A DNA stretch of 41,279 bases from GCA-2697345 sp049602715 (GTDB taxonomy: Bacteria; Pseudomonadota; Alphaproteobacteria; Rhodobacterales; Rhodobacteraceae), in contig JBMYRX010000007.1 of NCBI GenBank assembly GCA_049602715.1, positions 1 to 41,279 on the forward strand. Reading direction: 5' to 3'. Every line of letters starts with the position of its first letter. Positions within the stretch are counted from its first letter, which is position 1. A program made the position numbers and the translations under genes. The notes beneath the pieces were generated by a model. The model ran no database searches. It saw only the letters and a list, made by a program, of their open reading frames with translations, and had not been told where the DNA came from. Below are positions 8,203-17,309 of this stretch, piece by piece.

Positions 8203-9531
8203 TTATTTGTCACTTATCAACTCTCCGGCTAAAGAGTTGGTAACACTTTTAACAATACGTACCCCTTTCACTTCTCCAATAAAATCCTGTGGAGCTGTTA
8301 AGTGAACAGAATGTAAATATTCCGACTTTCCTATAAGCTGACCTTTTTCTCTTCCTAATTTTTCAAATAAAACATGGACATTTTTACCAACCATACCTTG
8401 TTGAAATTGTTTTTGCTGTTTAGTTAGTAACGCTTGCAATCGATGTAACCTACTGACTGCAATACTATCTGGAATACCTTCTTTTTCTGCCGCTGGTGTT
8501 CCAGGCCGAGAAGAATACTTAAACGAATATGATTGACCAAATTTTATCTCTTTGACTAGATCCATAGTTTGATCAAAGTCCTTTTCAGTTTCACCAGGAA
8601 AACCAACGATAAAATCGCCTGATAGCAAAATATCGGGTCTAACAACTCTCAAAGCAGAAATAATATCCTTATAACTTTTAGTTGTGTGCTTACGATTCAT
8701 CGCTTTAAGTATTCGATCAGAACCTGACTGGACGGGCAAATGAAGATACGGCATTAGCTTTTTATAAACTGCGAAAGCATTTATAAGCTCGTCGTCCATA
8801 TCATTTGGATGGGATGTCGTGAACCTAATACGTTTTAAGTCATTAATATTTGATAGCTCTTCAATCAACTCAGTAAGGGACCATTTCCTACCCTCACTCT
8901 CACCGTGATACGCGTTAACGTTCTGACCTAATAACGTTATTTCTCTTACACCACGACTAACTAGTTCTTTTGCCTCCCCTATTATCCTCCTAGGGTTTCG
9001 ACTAACCTCTACGCCTCTAGTATAAGGTACAACGCAAAAAGAACAAAACTTATCACAACCCTCCTGCACAGTAAGAAATGCACTAGGGGTACGCTTTGTC
9101 GTCGGCCTTTTAGGTAAGTGAAGAAATTTATCTTCGACCGGAAACTCTGTATCTATGGCTTTTTGATCATTATCAATTTTGTCGATAAGAGAAGGTAGTC
9201 GATGATACGCTTGCGGCCCGACAACGAGGTCGACGACTGGCTGTCTATTTATAATCTCCTCGCCCTCAGCCTGAGCAACACATCCCGCCACTCCTATTTT
9301 TAGATTTGGATTTTCGTTCTTTAATTCTTTTAACCGACCTAATTCTGAATAAACCTTTTCAACAGCCTTCTCCCTTATATGGCAGGTATTAAGTAAAATG
9401 AGATCAGCATTTTTTATGTCTGCTGTTTCTTCATACCCCTTATTCTCAAAGGACTCGGACATGCGTTCACTATCATAGACATTCATTTGACAACCATAAG
9501 TCTTGATAAAAACTTTTTTTGAACTGACCAT
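8203..9531 (-). CDS. miaB: tRNA-2-methylthio-N6-dimethylallyladenosine synthase
   Basis: Radical-SAM methylthiotransferase that converts i6A37 to ms2i6A37 in tRNAs reading UNN codons. The 442-residue protein has the N-terminal UPF0004 domain with the three auxiliary-cluster cysteines C14 (KTYGCQMN), C50 (LLNTCHIR) and C84 (VAGCVAQ). The radical-SAM motif is CDKFCSFC (C159, C163, C166) with VVPYTRG after it, and a TRAM domain occupies about residues 375-440. The length equals the family's. Start ATG at 9531. It stands alone between phoH and the divergently transcribed hydroxyacid oxidase gene, 189 bp away. Confidence 0.96.
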   Translation of the reverse strand: MVSSKKVFIKTYGCQMNVYDSERMSESFENKGYEETADIKNADLILLNTCHIREKAVEKVYSELGRLKELKNENPNLKIGVAGCVAQAEGEEIINRQPVVDLVVGPQAYHRLPSLIDKIDNDQKAIDTEFPVEDKFLHLPKRPTTKRTPSAFLTVQEGCDKFCSFCVVPYTRGVEVSRNPRRIIGEAKELVSRGVREITLLGQNVNAYHGESEGRKWSLTELIEELSNINDLKRIRFTTSHPNDMDDELINAFAVYKKLMPYLHLPVQSGSDRILKAMNRKHTTKSYKDIISALRVVRPDILLSGDFIVGFPGETEKDFDQTMDLVKEIKFGQSYSFKYSSRPGTPAAEKEGIPDSIAVSRLHRLQALLTKQQKQFQQGMVGKNVHVLFEKLGREKGQLIGKSEYLHSVHLTAPQDFIGEVKGVRIVKSVTNSLAGELISDK

Positions 9532-9720
9532 CTAAGATACCTCAATAAACTTGCGAGTCCGCGTTTAACCTACATTTTTACTTCACGCAATCAAGAGAAG
9601 TACTAGTTAAAATAGTTTTGAGTTAAAATATCAAATTTTTTTGAAACTCAATGATACAATTGAATTTAAAACAAAATACTATAAGACCGTACCTTAAAGT
9701 TACATATAATAGGATAAATC

Positions 9721-10869
9721 ATGAAACTGACGGATTGTCATAACTTTAGAGACTTTAGAACGCTAGCCAAACAGCGATTACCATCTCCTATCTTTCACTA
9801 TATCGATGGAGCTGCAGACGATGAATTAACATATAAAAGAAATACAAGAGCTTACGATGATGTGGATTTAGTACCCAGCGTTCTGGCAGGCGTTGAGAAA
9901 GTTGATCTTTCAACAACTATATTTGGAAAGAAAATTGAAATGCCCTTATACTGTGCTCCGACTGCCGTCCAAAGGTTATTTCACCATGAAGGAGAACGAG
10001 CAGTTGCTAAAGCGGCAGAAAAATATGGAACGATGTTTGGTGTGTCTTCTCTTGGGACTGTAAGCGTAGAGGAGATTGGTTCGTTAATTGAGACACCAAA
10101 AATGTTTCAATTTTATTTTCACAAGGATCGGGGGTTAAATGATAATATGCTCGAAAGGGCACGAGCAGCCGACTTTGATGTATTGGCGTTAACTGTTGAT
10201 ACTATTACTGGAGGAAATCGCGAAAGAGACTTAAGAACTGGTTTTAGCATACCACCCAAACTTACGCCAGCCAGTATCTTAAGCTTTATATTAAAGCCTC
10301 AGTGGGGCATTAATTTTTTAACTAAAAAAAAATTCGAGCTTCCGCATCTAAAAGATTATGTCGACTCAGGCACTAATGCTACTACCTCTATTGGATCATA
10401 CTTTTCCACAATGTTAGATCAGTCAATGAGCTGGAAAGATGCTGAGAAATTGTGCTCCCAATGGGGCGGACATTTTGCACTTAAAGGAATAATGAGCGTG
10501 GATGATGCAAAGCGCGCAGTGGATATAGGTTGTACAGGGATCATGGTTTCAAACCATGGGGGCAGGCAGCTTGATGGAGCTCGAGCACCATTTGATCAGT
10601 TGACTGAAATTGTTGATGCGGTTGGTGATAAAATCGATGTAATATGTGAAGGTGGTATTCAACGCGGAACTCATGTGTTAAAAGCTCTCTCAATTGGGGC
10701 AAAAGCTTGTTCAGGGGGAAGATTATACCTATATGCCTTAGCTGCTGCTGGTCAACCAGGTGTTGAGAGAGCATTAAATATCTACCGGGCTGAGTTAGAA
10801 CGTGGTATGAAGCTTATGGGCTGCTCATCGATAGACCAACTTACCCGTTCAAATCTGCGTTTCAGATAA
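9721..10869 (+). CDS. lldD: FMN-dependent alpha-hydroxy-acid dehydrogenase/oxidase (LldD-like)
   Basis: Oxidises an L-2-hydroxy acid, most likely L-lactate, to the 2-oxo acid through FMN. The 382-residue TIM-barrel protein has the N-terminal RLPSPIFHYIDGAADDELT segment, the FMN-contact motifs APTAVQRLFH and FQFYFHKDR, Lys255 in FALKGI, and the family signature SNHGGRQLDGARAPFD with catalytic His279 and Arg282. A region rich in basic and hydrophobic residues around 175-215, which replaces the membrane-binding loop of related enzymes, could associate with the membrane. ATG at 9721 has AGGA seven bases upstream. The electron acceptor (quinone, cytochrome or oxygen) cannot be read from the sequence, and mandelate or glycolate are possible substrates. 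A DUF1285 gene follows after 43 bp. Confidence 0.85.
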   Translation: MKLTDCHNFRDFRTLAKQRLPSPIFHYIDGAADDELTYKRNTRAYDDVDLVPSVLAGVEKVDLSTTIFGKKIEMPLYCAPTAVQRLFHHEGERAVAKAAEKYGTMFGVSSLGTVSVEEIGSLIETPKMFQFYFHKDRGLNDNMLERARAADFDVLALTVDTITGGNRERDLRTGFSIPPKLTPASILSFILKPQWGINFLTKKKFELPHLKDYVDSGTNATTSIGSYFSTMLDQSMSWKDAEKLCSQWGGHFALKGIMSVDDAKRAVDIGCTGIMVSNHGGRQLDGARAPFDQLTEIVDAVGDKIDVICEGGIQRGTHVLKALSIGAKACSGGRLYLYALAAAGQPGVERALNIYRAELERGMKLMGCSSIDQLTRSNLRFR

Positions 10870-10912
10870 CAGATATTAACAAGTAGTTAGAATTATAGTA
10901 AACTTAGCATCA

Positions 10913-11512
10913 ATGAAAAAACAAATGATAAAGACTCAGAAAGTTAATCTATCTGCCGCTAATTTAGCCGACAGCCTTAAAGATATTCCCAAGAAGACTT
11001 TACCACCCGTTGAAAAATGGAATCCACCTTTTTGTGGAAATCTGGATATTCGTATTTCAAGAAATGGTACGTGGTTTTATCTCGGAACTCCAATTGGCAG
11101 ACCCGAACTCGTAAAACTATTTTCATCTATTATACGAAAAGATCAGGGAAAATACTTTCTTGTTACTCCAGTTGAAAAAGTTGGGATTCAAGTTGAGGAT
11201 GCACCCTTTGTAGCTGTAGATTTTGATCTTCATAAAAGAGGTGATACAACTTGGTTGGAATTTACAACTAATGTAGGGGAAAAAGTTAAAGCGGGAGCCA
11301 AAAACCCGATTAGGGTTCAAATAGATGAAAAAACTCAAGAACCCTCACCATATATATTGGTAAGGCGTAATTTAGAGGCCTTAATAGATAGGAAAAGTTT
11401 TTATCGCCTGGTTGATATAGGAGTCCACGAAAAAATTAATGACCAGATATGGTATGGTGTTCGGTCACAAGATAGTTTTTTTCCACTAATACTATCTAAA
11501 GAAATAGTATAG
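10913..11512 (+). CDS. DUF1285 domain-containing protein
   Basis: A 199-residue cytoplasmic protein of unknown function. The segment from about residue 30 onward (VEKWNPPFCGNLDIRISRNG, TWFYLGTPIGRPELVKLFSSI, FLVTPVEKVGIQVEDAPFVA) is the hallmark of the DUF1285 family found across proteobacteria. No signal peptide or membrane helix is visible. It starts at ATG 10913, with no strong Shine-Dalgarno, 43 bp after the hydroxyacid dehydrogenase gene, and ends 14 bp from the convergent polA stop, so there is no room for separate terminators. Function is not known; the neighbour does not clarify it. Confidence 0.85.
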   Translation: MKKQMIKTQKVNLSAANLADSLKDIPKKTLPPVEKWNPPFCGNLDIRISRNGTWFYLGTPIGRPELVKLFSSIIRKDQGKYFLVTPVEKVGIQVEDAPFVAVDFDLHKRGDTTWLEFTTNVGEKVKAGAKNPIRVQIDEKTQEPSPYILVRRNLEALIDRKSFYRLVDIGVHEKINDQIWYGVRSQDSFFPLILSKEIV

Positions 11513-11526
11513 CATGTACCGATAAA

Positions 11527-14316
11527 TTAATGTGCCTCTGCCCAGCTTTGCCCAAATCCTGCGTCTACTGTTAATGGTATAGTCAATTTCACAGACGGTT
11601 CACACGCCTTTTCCATGACAGATTTTATAACTGGTATAATTTCATCAATAGATTTCTCAGAAGCTTCAAAAATTAATTCATCATGAACTTGTAGTAACAT
11701 TTTTACTGGAAGCCCACTAATAGCATCAGGCATCTTAATCATTGCTCTTCGTATAATATCTGCAGCCGTCCCTTGAATCGGAGCGTTTATTGCTGCCCTC
11801 CATGCAAAACCAGCGTGAGGGCCTTTAGCGTTAATATTTGGCGTATTTATTCGTCGTCCAAATAACGTCTCTACATAACCGTTGTCCTTAGCAAACCTTT
11901 TTGTATCTTCCATATATTTTTTGATTCCTGGAAACCTTTCAAAATATCGATCAATAAATGCCTGAGCTTTTACACGAGGGATCCTCAAGTTACGAGCTAG
12001 ACCAAATCCTGAAATCCCATATATTACCCCAAAATTTATTGCTTTTGCTTGCCTTCTGACAGAAGGGTCCATTCCCTCCAAAGGAACATCAAACATTTCA
12101 GACGCAGTTAAAGCATGAATATCTACACCATTCTTAAATGCAGTTTTAAGTTCATCTATATCAGCAATTTCTGCCAAGATTCTTAATTCAATTTGACTAT
12201 AATCCAAGCTTATCAACTTATTGCCTACGTCAGCTATAAATGCTTCCCTAATTTTTCGACCTTCATCGCTTCGGATTGGTATATTTTGTAGATTTGGATC
12301 GCTTGACGATAAACGTCCCGTGTTGGTACCCGAAATCAAATAAGAGGTATGTACCCGTCCTGTATATTTATTTATATGCTCCTGTAATGCGTCGGTATAC
12401 GTAGATTTAAGCTTAGCTAACTGTCTCCAATCAAGTACTAACCTGGGCAAGCTATACTCTGTTGACAGATCTTCAAGTATCTCAGCGCCCGTACTATAAG
12501 CACCGGTTTTTCCTTTTTTTCCTCCAGGAATTTCCATTTTATCAAATAAAATCTCCCCCAGCTGTTTTGGGGAGCCAATATTAAAAACTTCGCCTGCAAT
12601 TTCATGCACTTCAGATTCTAAGCCTGCCATTTTTTGTGCAAATGTATTGGACATTCTACTTAGTATGTCACGGTCTACTTTTATACCTGTCATTTCCATG
12701 TTTGCTAAGACAGATATGAGTGGCCTTTCTAACCCCTCATAGACTTTTGTAACACTTTTCTTATGTAATTCTGTTTTAAATAACGTCCATAACCTTAGAG
12801 TAATATCCGCATCTTCAGCTGCATATAAAGTTGCCTCTGGAATGGAGACTTTGTCAAATGTAACAACCCCTGCCCCTACCCCTATCAATTCTTTAATCGG
12901 AATCGGTTTGTGACTAAGATATCTCTCGCTCAAACTATCCATTGAGTGATTATGCAATCCAGCGTTTAATACGTAGCTCAATAGCATAGTATCGTCGATA
13001 GCTGATACTTTAAAACCCGCCAATATTAATATTTTTAAGTCATATTTAATATTTTGACCGATTTTAAGAATACTCTCATCCTCAAAAACAGGTCCGAGTA
13101 CAGTTATTAGAGTTTCTATAGACAGTTGGTTTGGTATTAATGTTTGAACTCCAAATAAATCATCATTGTTCTCTTTGTGAGAAATAGGAATGTAACATGC
13201 GTGACCAGGTTTAACGCATAAAGAAATACCGACCAACTCCGCACGCATTTCATTCAGAGAAGTCGTCTCCGTATCAATAGCTACATGACCCGCATCATAA
13301 ATTTCCTGTATCCATTTATTCAAAGAAATTAAATCTGAAACTTTTTCATAAATCTTTTTGTCAAAGTTAAAAAGTTCACTTTTTTTGACCTCTTCCTCTT
13401 CAATAACTCCAATAATTGGCAGATCTGGAATATTAAACTTTTTAGCTATCCTGTTGGTCAAGTTACGAAATTCCATTCGATTTAAAAAAGTGAAAAGTTT
13501 TTCTGGATCTGGATCACGAATTTCGAGATCATCAATGGTAAACTCGATTGGCGTTGAGCAATCCAATTCTACCAAACGCTTAGATAGTTTTATCTGCTCT
13601 ATATTGTTTACTAAAGCTTCACGTCGTTTGGGCTGTTTAATCTCATCAGCGCGATCTAGTAAAGTTTCTAAGTCACCGTACTCGTTAATCAGTAACGCTG
13701 CTGTTTTAACACCAATTCCTGGCGCCCCTGGAACATTATCAACAGAGTCTCCAGCTAAGGCCTGAATATCTATTACCTTATCTGGAAACACACCAAACTT
13801 TTCGAACACCCCATCTTTATCAATAACTCTATTTTTCATCGCATCAAACATTTCAACGCCATCACCAACTAACTGCATCAAATCTTTATCACTAGAAATA
13901 ATAGTACATCTTCCACCAAGAATTCGCGCTTGAGTGGCCAGTGTAGCTATAATATCATCTGCTTCATATCCTACCATCTCCTCACAGGCGATATTAAATG
14001 CTTCCGTTGCTTCACGAGTTAGGGGCATTTGAGGCCTTAAATCCTCTGGCATGGCTTCTCTATTTGCCTTATATTCATCGTAAATATCATTCCGAAAAGT
14101 ATGGCTACCTTTGTCAAAAATCACTGCTAGATGCGTTGGCGCCCCTGATCCGACGTTACCCTCAACGTATCGTTGAAGCATATTACAAAAGCCACTTACA
14201 GCTCCAATTGGCAAGCCATCAGATTTTCGAGTCAAAGGTGGTAAAGCGTGATAAGCACGAAAAATAAAAGCTGATCCATCTATTAAATGGAGATGATGCC
14301 CCTTACCAAAATTCAT
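11527..14316 (-). CDS. polA: DNA polymerase I
   Basis: Repair and Okazaki-fragment polymerase. The 929-residue protein has all three domains. The 5'-3' exonuclease domain spans about 1-290. The 3'-5' exonuclease domain has intact catalytic motifs DTETTSL (about 348), QNIKYDLK (about 421) and YAAEDADITLRLW (about 500), so proofreading is probably active. The family A polymerase domain has motif A SLDYSQIELR (about 703), motif B RRQAKAINFGVIYG (about 755, with Phe at the E. coli 762 position) and motif C VHDELIFE (about 875). ATG 14316 overlaps the stop of the upstream zinc-finger gene (ATGA), which suggests translational coupling. Confidence 0.97.
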   Translation of the reverse strand: MNFGKGHHLHLIDGSAFIFRAYHALPPLTRKSDGLPIGAVSGFCNMLQRYVEGNVGSGAPTHLAVIFDKGSHTFRNDIYDEYKANREAMPEDLRPQMPLTREATEAFNIACEEMVGYEADDIIATLATQARILGGRCTIISSDKDLMQLVGDGVEMFDAMKNRVIDKDGVFEKFGVFPDKVIDIQALAGDSVDNVPGAPGIGVKTAALLINEYGDLETLLDRADEIKQPKRREALVNNIEQIKLSKRLVELDCSTPIEFTIDDLEIRDPDPEKLFTFLNRMEFRNLTNRIAKKFNIPDLPIIGVIEEEEVKKSELFNFDKKIYEKVSDLISLNKWIQEIYDAGHVAIDTETTSLNEMRAELVGISLCVKPGHACYIPISHKENNDDLFGVQTLIPNQLSIETLITVLGPVFEDESILKIGQNIKYDLKILILAGFKVSAIDDTMLLSYVLNAGLHNHSMDSLSERYLSHKPIPIKELIGVGAGVVTFDKVSIPEATLYAAEDADITLRLWTLFKTELHKKSVTKVYEGLERPLISVLANMEMTGIKVDRDILSRMSNTFAQKMAGLESEVHEIAGEVFNIGSPKQLGEILFDKMEIPGGKKGKTGAYSTGAEILEDLSTEYSLPRLVLDWRQLAKLKSTYTDALQEHINKYTGRVHTSYLISGTNTGRLSSSDPNLQNIPIRSDEGRKIREAFIADVGNKLISLDYSQIELRILAEIADIDELKTAFKNGVDIHALTASEMFDVPLEGMDPSVRRQAKAINFGVIYGISGFGLARNLRIPRVKAQAFIDRYFERFPGIKKYMEDTKRFAKDNGYVETLFGRRINTPNINAKGPHAGFAWRAAINAPIQGTAADIIRRAMIKMPDAISGLPVKMLLQVHDELIFEASEKSIDEIIPVIKSVMEKACEPSVKLTIPLTVDAGFGQSWAEAH

Positions 14317-14495
14317 AATAAGCGCTTACCCTCGAACGACTTGTGAATTATTCTCTTGTCGCAGTAGGGGCACTCTACCCAGCCTTTGTTTTCCGAAATC
14401 TGGAACCAAACTCTGGGGTGACCCAATGCGCCTTCTCCTCCATCACAAAAAACCCTAAATTTTTCAACTATTTCCGTTTCAGGAGCGTCAACCAT
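14313..14495 (-). CDS. Small zinc-finger protein (zf-CHCC, NDUFS6-like)
   Basis: A 60-residue protein with the CHCC zinc-binding pattern C17 (FCDGG), H26 (ALGHPRVW), C42 and C45 (ECPYCD). This is the short zf-CHCC family of alphaproteobacteria, homologous to the mitochondrial complex I accessory subunit NDUFS6. A role with NADH dehydrogenase is inferred from the mitochondrial homologue, not shown here. The stop codon overlaps the polA ATG as ATGA. The ATG at 14495 is preceded by AAGGA about ten bases away. It follows the HIT gene after 48 bp on the same strand. Confidence 0.85.
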   Translation of the reverse strand: MVDAPETEIVEKFRVFCDGGEGALGHPRVWFQISENKGWVECPYCDKRIIHKSFEGKRLL

Positions 14496-14543
14496 TATTT
14501 ACCATTCCTTTATAAATTTTGTATTTTTTTATCACTCTTTCTA

Positions 14544-14924
14544 TTAATGCTTGCTTATCATTCGACCTAATTGTTGTCCCCCTAAAATATGTAAATGATA
14601 ATGAGGGACCTCCTGAACACCAAATTTTCCAGTGTTAGATATTAAACGGTAACCGTCACCCCCTGTCCCTGGACTTATCTGTAATTCATCACAAACATTT
14701 GCAACTAATTTATTAAAATCAACTATTTCTTTATCGGTAGCCTCCAAAACGAAATGATCAAAGCAAACGTAAGGACCTCTTGGAATAATTAATATATGTT
14801 CCGTAACTTGAGGAGCTATATCCCGAAAGGCTAGACTATATTCGGTACTTGAAATGGTATTATTAGGAATTTCACCACGCAAAATTTTTGCAAAAATATT
14901 TTGGTCATCATAATTATAAACCAT
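14544..14924 (-). CDS. HIT-family nucleotide hydrolase/transferase (HinT-like)
   Basis: A 126-residue histidine-triad protein, probably a purine nucleoside phosphoramidate hydrolase of the HINT branch. The N-terminus NIFAKILRGEIP, the HILIIPRG segment and the catalytic triad HYHLHILGG (H108, H110, H112) are all present, and length is normal. The ATG at 14924 has AGAGG eight bases upstream. It heads a short minus-strand group HIT, zinc-finger protein, polA. The physiological substrate is not known for most members. Confidence 0.92.
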   Translation of the reverse strand: MVYNYDDQNIFAKILRGEIPNNTISSTEYSLAFRDIAPQVTEHILIIPRGPYVCFDHFVLEATDKEIVDFNKLVANVCDELQISPGTGGDGYRLISNTGKFGVQEVPHYHLHILGGQQLGRMISKH

Positions 14925-14981
14925 TTTATAAACCTCTATGTAATATTTCTAGTTTTTTTTTGTCAATTAACAAAAATATTA

Positions 14982-15977
14982 TCAAATTAATCCCTCTGAA
15001 TCAAAGAGTTTAAGTAAACCAGTCGATGGTCGAGCACCAAATTGGGTTACAATATCAGATCCTGCTATGCAGCCCATATAACCAGCTGTTCTAATGTTAT
15101 AACCATTTAAAAGACCCCAAAGAAAACCCGCTGCGAATATATCTCCTGCTCCAGTGGTATCAATGATCTTAACAGATTTAGCAGGTATATGATGAAGTTC
15201 TCCTTGGTTCATTATGTAAGCTCCATTTCCACCATCAGTACATGCTATAATGTCAATATCATTGGACGCTAACGTTAGTGCTTTGAATAAATCAGTCTGT
15301 AAATAGAGAGCTAGTAATTCGGCCTTATTACAAAAAAGGAGATCGACGCTATCAGTAATTAGCTTGTTAAAAGCGTCCCTATGCCTTTGGACACAGAATG
15401 GATCAGATAGCGTAAGTGATACTTTACCACCATTTTTTTTACAAATCATGACTGCTTTATCAAATGCTTCATGACTTTGAGGGCCATCAAACCTATAACC
15501 CTCTAAATAAATCCAATCACAACAGGTTAACTTTTCACTATTAATATCTTCAGGCGACAAAAACTCCGTTACCCCAAGATAGGTATTCATCGTTCTTTCT
15601 CCGTCCGGGGTAATTAGAACAATACACCGTCCTGTGTCTTCCCTGTGATTAATCGAAGCGAAAGGCGTATCATAATCGACATCAAGAGAGTTCATATCCG
15701 AGGCAAAAACTTTGCCAAGTTTATCGCCTTTTACTTTTCCAATATAAGATGTTCTAATTCCTGCTTCTGCGATACTAGTTATTGTATTGGCTGCTGAACC
15801 ACCTCCAACCTCTTTTACTGGGTTGACATTAGAAGAAAGATATACGCCTCTCTTTCGGTCTGTAAGTTGCATAATACCTTTTTCAATATTATTGTTGGTC
15901 AGGAAACTTTCATCAACTTCCGCCAACATATCAACCATAGCATTACCAATTCCGATTACTTGATATTTTTTTTTCAA
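14982..15977 (-). CDS. PfkB-family carbohydrate/nucleoside kinase, probably adenosine kinase
   Basis: A 331-residue ribokinase-fold sugar or nucleoside kinase. It has the substrate-binding GNAMVDMLAEVD at the N-terminus, GGGSAAN (58-64), and the C-terminal PfkB signature DTTGAGDIFAAGF with catalytic Asp279. The overall pattern resembles proteins annotated as adenosine kinase in alphaproteobacteria, which salvage adenosine to AMP; a sugar kinase remains possible. The start is TTG at 15977 with GGGAG six bases upstream, so the rare start codon is well supported. The next genes upstream and downstream are more than 55 bp away and do not indicate the substrate. Confidence 0.8.
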   Translation of the reverse strand: MKKKYQVIGIGNAMVDMLAEVDESFLTNNNIEKGIMQLTDRKRGVYLSSNVNPVKEVGGGSAANTITSIAEAGIRTSYIGKVKGDKLGKVFASDMNSLDVDYDTPFASINHREDTGRCIVLITPDGERTMNTYLGVTEFLSPEDINSEKLTCCDWIYLEGYRFDGPQSHEAFDKAVMICKKNGGKVSLTLSDPFCVQRHRDAFNKLITDSVDLLFCNKAELLALYLQTDLFKALTLASNDIDIIACTDGGNGAYIMNQGELHHIPAKSVKIIDTTGAGDIFAAGFLWGLLNGYNIRTAGYMGCIAGSDIVTQFGARPSTGLLKLFDSEGLI

Positions 15978-16041
15978 CTGTTTCTCCCAAAATTTGTCTC
16001 TTAGTAGGGAGACATAATTATTTATTTATATTTTTGAATCT

Positions 16042-17283
16042 TTATCTATCACTTGCTTTTCTAGGTGGTGAACCGCCTAGAAATGCATTTCCATTCTCAT
16101 AATCACATGGCTTTTCTTGCATTTCTAAATGTAATCCTTTTCCTAAATAAGGATTTCTTTTGGCAATGTCCTCGTCAAAATTGATACCAAGACCGGGTTG
16201 ATCAGGTGGGGAAATAAACCCATTATCAACAATTATAGAATTACCAATAAGTTCAGAGTGAAAAGGTGTTTCTATTGTTTCAGCCATTAATATATTTGGA
16301 ATTGATGTAGCTAGGTGTATGTTAGCAGCCCATTCTACTGGCCCAGCATATAGATGTGGTGCCATCTCGGCATTAAAAATTTCTGCTATACTTGCAGTTT
16401 TTTTCATCTCCCAAATGCCACCAGCTCTCCCTAAAGCAGGTTGTAAAATTTTTATTCCGCCCGTTCTGAGTAATGATCCAAATTCAGATTTTGTACTTAA
16501 TCTTTCTCCTGCAGCAATTGGTATACTGGTACTCTTGGCTATTTCCGAAAACTCTAAAAAATTATCTGGTGGGATTGGTTCCTCAAACCAAAGAGGGGAA
16601 TAAGGTTCTAAAGCCTGAGCTAGCCTAATTGCTCCAGAAGTCGTGAACTGACCATGAGTACCAAATAATAGGTCTGCTCTATTACCTATTGCCTCACGTA
16701 TCGCTTTGCAAAACGCAACGGACAATGAAATATCTGTCATTGCTGGTTGGTGCCCTCCCCGCAGAGTGTATGGACCAGCTGGATCAAACTTTATCGCTGT
16801 ATAACCTTTTTCGACAGCATCCAATGCCGCTTCAGCGGCCATTTCGGGCGAAGTCCAAAAACCTAAAACATCATGATGTGACAAGGGATACAGATATGTA
16901 TATGCGCGAATACGCTCATTCATTTTACCACCCAAAAGTGCCCATACGGGACGGCTTCTCGCCTTACCCAAGATATCCCAACACGCTATCTCTAAGCCAG
17001 AGAATGCGCCCATCACGGTTAGATCCGGCCGCTGTGTAAAACCCGAAGAATAAACTCTCCTAAACATTAACTCAATGTTTTCAGGGTTTTCATTTTGCAT
17101 ATGCCGCTCAAAAACATCTTCTATAATGGAGACCATAGCTTGAGGTGAAACAGTGGACGCATAAATTTCCCCATAACCAATTATCCCACAGGCTGTTGTA
17201 AGCTTTGCAAATATCCAATACCTACCACCCCAACCAGGTGGAGGCGGTGCAACGATAAACACTTCAACGTCTTTAAGTTTCAT
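16042..17283 (-). CDS. Enolase-superfamily protein (mandelate racemase/muconate lactonizing type), atypical active site
   Basis: A 413-residue protein with the N-terminal capping domain and the C-terminal barrel of the mandelate racemase/galactonate dehydratase group. Visible barrel elements are AIKFDPAGP (second-strand Lys and Asp), GTHGQF (third strand), WFEEPIPP and PIAAGERL (second and third metal glutamates), QPALGRAGGI and APHLYAGP (catalytic His). By comparison with mandelate racemase and GalD, two expected residues differ: the first metal Asp (VDFHGR in GalD) is Gly in FGTHGQ, and the Asp of the His-Asp dyad (QPD) is Ala. The reaction is therefore uncertain; a sugar-acid dehydratase is the usual guess. 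It lies 26 bp downstream of a zinc dehydrogenase gene, probably in one operon. ATG at 17283. Confidence 0.8.
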   Translation of the reverse strand: MKLKDVEVFIVAPPPPGWGGRYWIFAKLTTACGIIGYGEIYASTVSPQAMVSIIEDVFERHMQNENPENIELMFRRVYSSGFTQRPDLTVMGAFSGLEIACWDILGKARSRPVWALLGGKMNERIRAYTYLYPLSHHDVLGFWTSPEMAAEAALDAVEKGYTAIKFDPAGPYTLRGGHQPAMTDISLSVAFCKAIREAIGNRADLLFGTHGQFTTSGAIRLAQALEPYSPLWFEEPIPPDNFLEFSEIAKSTSIPIAAGERLSTKSEFGSLLRTGGIKILQPALGRAGGIWEMKKTASIAEIFNAEMAPHLYAGPVEWAANIHLATSIPNILMAETIETPFHSELIGNSIIVDNGFISPPDQPGLGINFDEDIAKRNPYLGKGLHLEMQEKPCDYENGNAFLGGSPPRKASDR

Positions 17284-17309
17284 GATAATTTTCCATTAAT
17301 AAAAATATC

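Noticed and set aside
9600..9680. TTGAGTT/AACTCAA inverted repeat upstream of the hydroxyacid dehydrogenase gene
   Set aside because: Seven AT-rich bases with a 19-base spacer are expected by chance in such sequence.
13358..13765. 135-codon plus-strand frame opposite polA
   Set aside because: Inside the polA exonuclease region, low-complexity Ser/Leu-rich text with no domain.
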